The translations under genes and the position numbers were made by a program. This document shows, one piece after another, positions 5,719 to 6,843 of a stretch of 6,843 nt of DNA. Source of the DNA: JADHLJ01 sp038118725 (GTDB lineage: Bacteria; Pseudomonadota; Alphaproteobacteria; Thalassobaculales; Thalassobaculaceae); assembly GCA_038118725.1 (NCBI GenBank), contig JAYOIK010000134.1, positions 1 through 6,843 on the forward strand, read 5' to 3'. The notes under the pieces are model-generated. The model made no database searches. It was not told the origin of the DNA and saw nothing but the letters and a program-made list of their open reading frames with translations. Positions within the stretch are counted from its first letter, which is position 1; each line of letters starts with the position of its first letter.

Positions 5719-6011
5719 GTGCTGTTCCGCCGTTATGTCCCGGGCGTCCGCTCGAGGGTCGACGGACTAGAACGCGTTTACTCTTGAGGGCGCCGATCCG
5801 TGAGCCGTCTACGAGGCGAGCTTTCAGAGCGCGGCTGAAAATGCATCGCCGGGCTTGCTGGCGTCAACCGTGGAATCGGCCCCGCGACGCGCGGGCGGCG
5901 GCGATGGCTGCCGGGACTTGATTTTGGACGCGTTGCAAGGTGGAGAAATCACATAAATGGTGACGGCGGATGAGCGATCCTCGACGGACCCGGCCGCCGT
6001 GCCTCTCGGCA
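5719..6011. other. Intergenic region between azlD and tkt
   Basis: About 293 bp with no recognised gene. It should contain the tkt operon promoter and the end of the azlCD transcript, but I see no strong sigma70 match and no intrinsic terminator with a T-tract. Structures present are the dyad at 5822-5840 and a GC hairpin at 5881-5895 (CCCGCG, loop ACG, CGCGGG). A 62-codon minus-strand frame, 5824-6012, overlaps the azlD stop as TGATG but looks non-coding. Confidence 0.6.
5822..5840. promoter_or_regulatory. Dyad TTTCAG-N7-CTGAAA upstream of tkt (possible operator)
   Basis: Perfect 6-bp inverted arms, TTTCAG (5822-5827) and CTGAAA (5835-5840), are separated by 7 bp and sit about 104 bp before the tkt start. 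Arm length and spacing suit a dimeric transcription factor such as a LysR-type regulator. No particular regulator is recognised, and a 6-bp dyad can occur by chance. Confidence 0.25.
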
Positions 6012-6326
6012 TCACGCGGCGATGCCGAAATGTCGTAGAACCCAAATCGCGGCGATCCCCGCGATCATGGTCAAGGGCAGGCTCCGCGTCGGAATCGCGA
6101 CACCCAGCGCGATACAGCCGGCGATCCATTCCTGGCTTCCCCCACTGGCGAGGATCACCGATACCAACGAGACGATCAGGCATCCGGGCAGGGCGTTCAA
6201 CGCCCGGGCCCAGGCCCCCTCGGTCGGCAGTCTCCGACCAATCGCCACGCCGAGCAGGCGCACCGCCAGCGTACCCGCCGCCAAAGCCAGAATGACCAGA
6301 TTCGTGTCGGTGATACTCTCAGTCAT
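6012..6326 (-). CDS. azlD: AzlD-family small subunit of branched-chain amino-acid exporter
   Basis: A 104-residue very hydrophobic protein typical in length of AzlD/YgaH/BrnE. With the larger AzlC it forms an inner-membrane exporter of branched-chain amino acids in characterised relatives; the substrate here is inferred. Membrane segments are likely at about 8-28, 45-61, 66-80 and 84-98. Family-like blocks include ILALAAGTLAVRLLG near the N-terminus and RALNALPGCLIVSLVSV in the middle. The ATG at 6326 is preferred: it lies in an 8-nt overlap with the azlC stop (ATGACTGA), a usual sign of translational coupling. An upstream ATG at 6359 would add 11 proline-rich residues before the first helix. 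No clear Shine-Dalgarno precedes either start. Confidence 0.85.
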   Translation of the reverse strand: MTESITDTNLVILALAAGTLAVRLLGVAIGRRLPTEGAWARALNALPGCLIVSLVSVILASGGSQEWIAGCIALGVAIPTRSLPLTMIAGIAAIWVLRHFGIAA

Positions 6327-6843
6327 GGGCGCGAATCGAGGCGATGGCGGCGCCGGCAAGCCCGCCGATAATTATTGCCCAGGACGCGGCGAGGGTTTCC
6401 GTCATCACCAGAGCCGCGACGCCGCAGGCCGATACGCTCCATGGCAGCAGGTCGGCCCGACCACGCCACAGCGAACGCATGATGGCGATGAAGGCGGCGG
6501 CGAAGGCGAAATCCATCCCGAGCGCGCGCGGTTCCGGAATGGCGGCGGCTAAGGCGACGCCGGCCACGCTGGCCGAGATCCAGGTTACCATGAGGCCCGC
6601 GCCCGCGCCGACCAGGTACCAGTATCCCGCTTCCCGCCCCTCGGCCCGGCGCGCGAGCAAGAGCGCCCAGTTCTCGTCACTGGCGAAATGCGCGCCGAGG
6701 GCGACCCGCCACCAGGGCAGACCGCGATAGAGGTCGCGGATCGACGCCGTGATCAGGATCAGCCGCAGATTGAGAGCAAGCCCGGCGGCAATTGCCGCCG
6801 TCGCGCCCGCGCCCGCGGTCAAGCGCTCGACCGCGATGATCTG
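6319..6843 (-). CDS. azlC: AzlC-family large subunit of branched-chain amino-acid exporter (N-terminus beyond right edge)
   Basis: The frame is open from the right window edge to the TGA at 6319, giving 174 C-terminal residues of a family usually about 230 long, so roughly 50-60 N-terminal residues are outside. A TTG at 6820-6822 could be mistaken for a start, but the frame continues through it. Family features, counted from the edge: an N-L-R block after a hydrophobic helix (LALNLRLILITASIRDLYRG, about 22-41), AHFASDENWAL (51-61, like the T-D-E-x-x-A segment of AzlC), then helices at about 74-101 and 109-124, with DFAFAAAFIAIM at 111-122, and two more near 132-151 and 152-170. It belongs to the AzlC/YgaZ/BrnF family of inner-membrane proteins that export branched-chain amino acids together with AzlD, which overlaps its 3' end. 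Confidence 0.87.
   Translation of the reverse strand, partial: QIIAVERLTAGAGATAAIAAGLALNLRLILITASIRDLYRGLPWWRVALGAHFASDENWALLLARRAEGREAGYWYLVGAGAGLMVTWISASVAGVALAAAIPEPRALGMDFAFAAAFIAIMRSLWRGRADLLPWSVSACGVAALVMTETLAASWAIIIGGLAGAAIASIRAHD

Noticed and set aside
5881..5895. Terminator for azlCD at the CCCGCG-ACG-CGCGGG hairpin
   Set aside because: The stem is perfect but short, has no T-tract on the transcript side, and such GC palindromes are common by chance in DNA of this composition.

Overview
The window is high-GC bacterial chromosome in which every convincing gene lies on the minus strand. It is best read as core metabolism of an alphaproteobacterium. Three things point there: the style of the GAPDH and thiamine-phosphate-synthase sequences, the tkt-gap-fba-thiE order, and REP-like palindromes of the CCCTGAACTTGTTTCAGGG type. 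The class-level call is an inference from recognised sequence style, not from a database search.

Reading in the direction of transcription (high to low coordinates), the window holds: (1) the 3' part of azlC, entering from the right edge, overlapping azlD by 8 nt; together they encode a branched-chain amino-acid exporter; (2) a gap of about 293 bp that should hold the promoter of the next block; (3) tkt (transketolase), gap (glyceraldehyde-3-phosphate dehydrogenase) and fba (class I, FbaB/DhnA-type fructose-bisphosphate aldolase), tightly spaced by 54 and 37 nt and very probably one operon; (4) a 316-bp non-coding stretch packed with palindromic repeats; (5) thiE (thiamine-phosphate synthase); (6) 30 nt later, the N-terminal 225 residues of a TPR-repeat protein of unknown function that runs off the left edge.

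The tkt-gap-fba products share fructose-1,6-bisphosphate, glyceraldehyde-3-phosphate and pentose phosphates, so they form a glycolysis/gluconeogenesis/pentose-phosphate module. ThiE makes thiamine phosphate, the precursor of the thiamine diphosphate that transketolase needs, so its position beside this module makes sense. No pgk gene lies between gap and fba.

I found no defence system, CRISPR array, phage, transposase, tRNA or rRNA. The most interesting structure is the fba-thiE gap. It has five copies of the 7-mer AGCGGAT in strictly alternating orientation that bracket hairpins, two of which are inverted homologous copies whose stems differ by compensatory changes. Next to them is a separate REP-like inverted pair. 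This is an unusual repeat cluster rather than an obvious new protein system.
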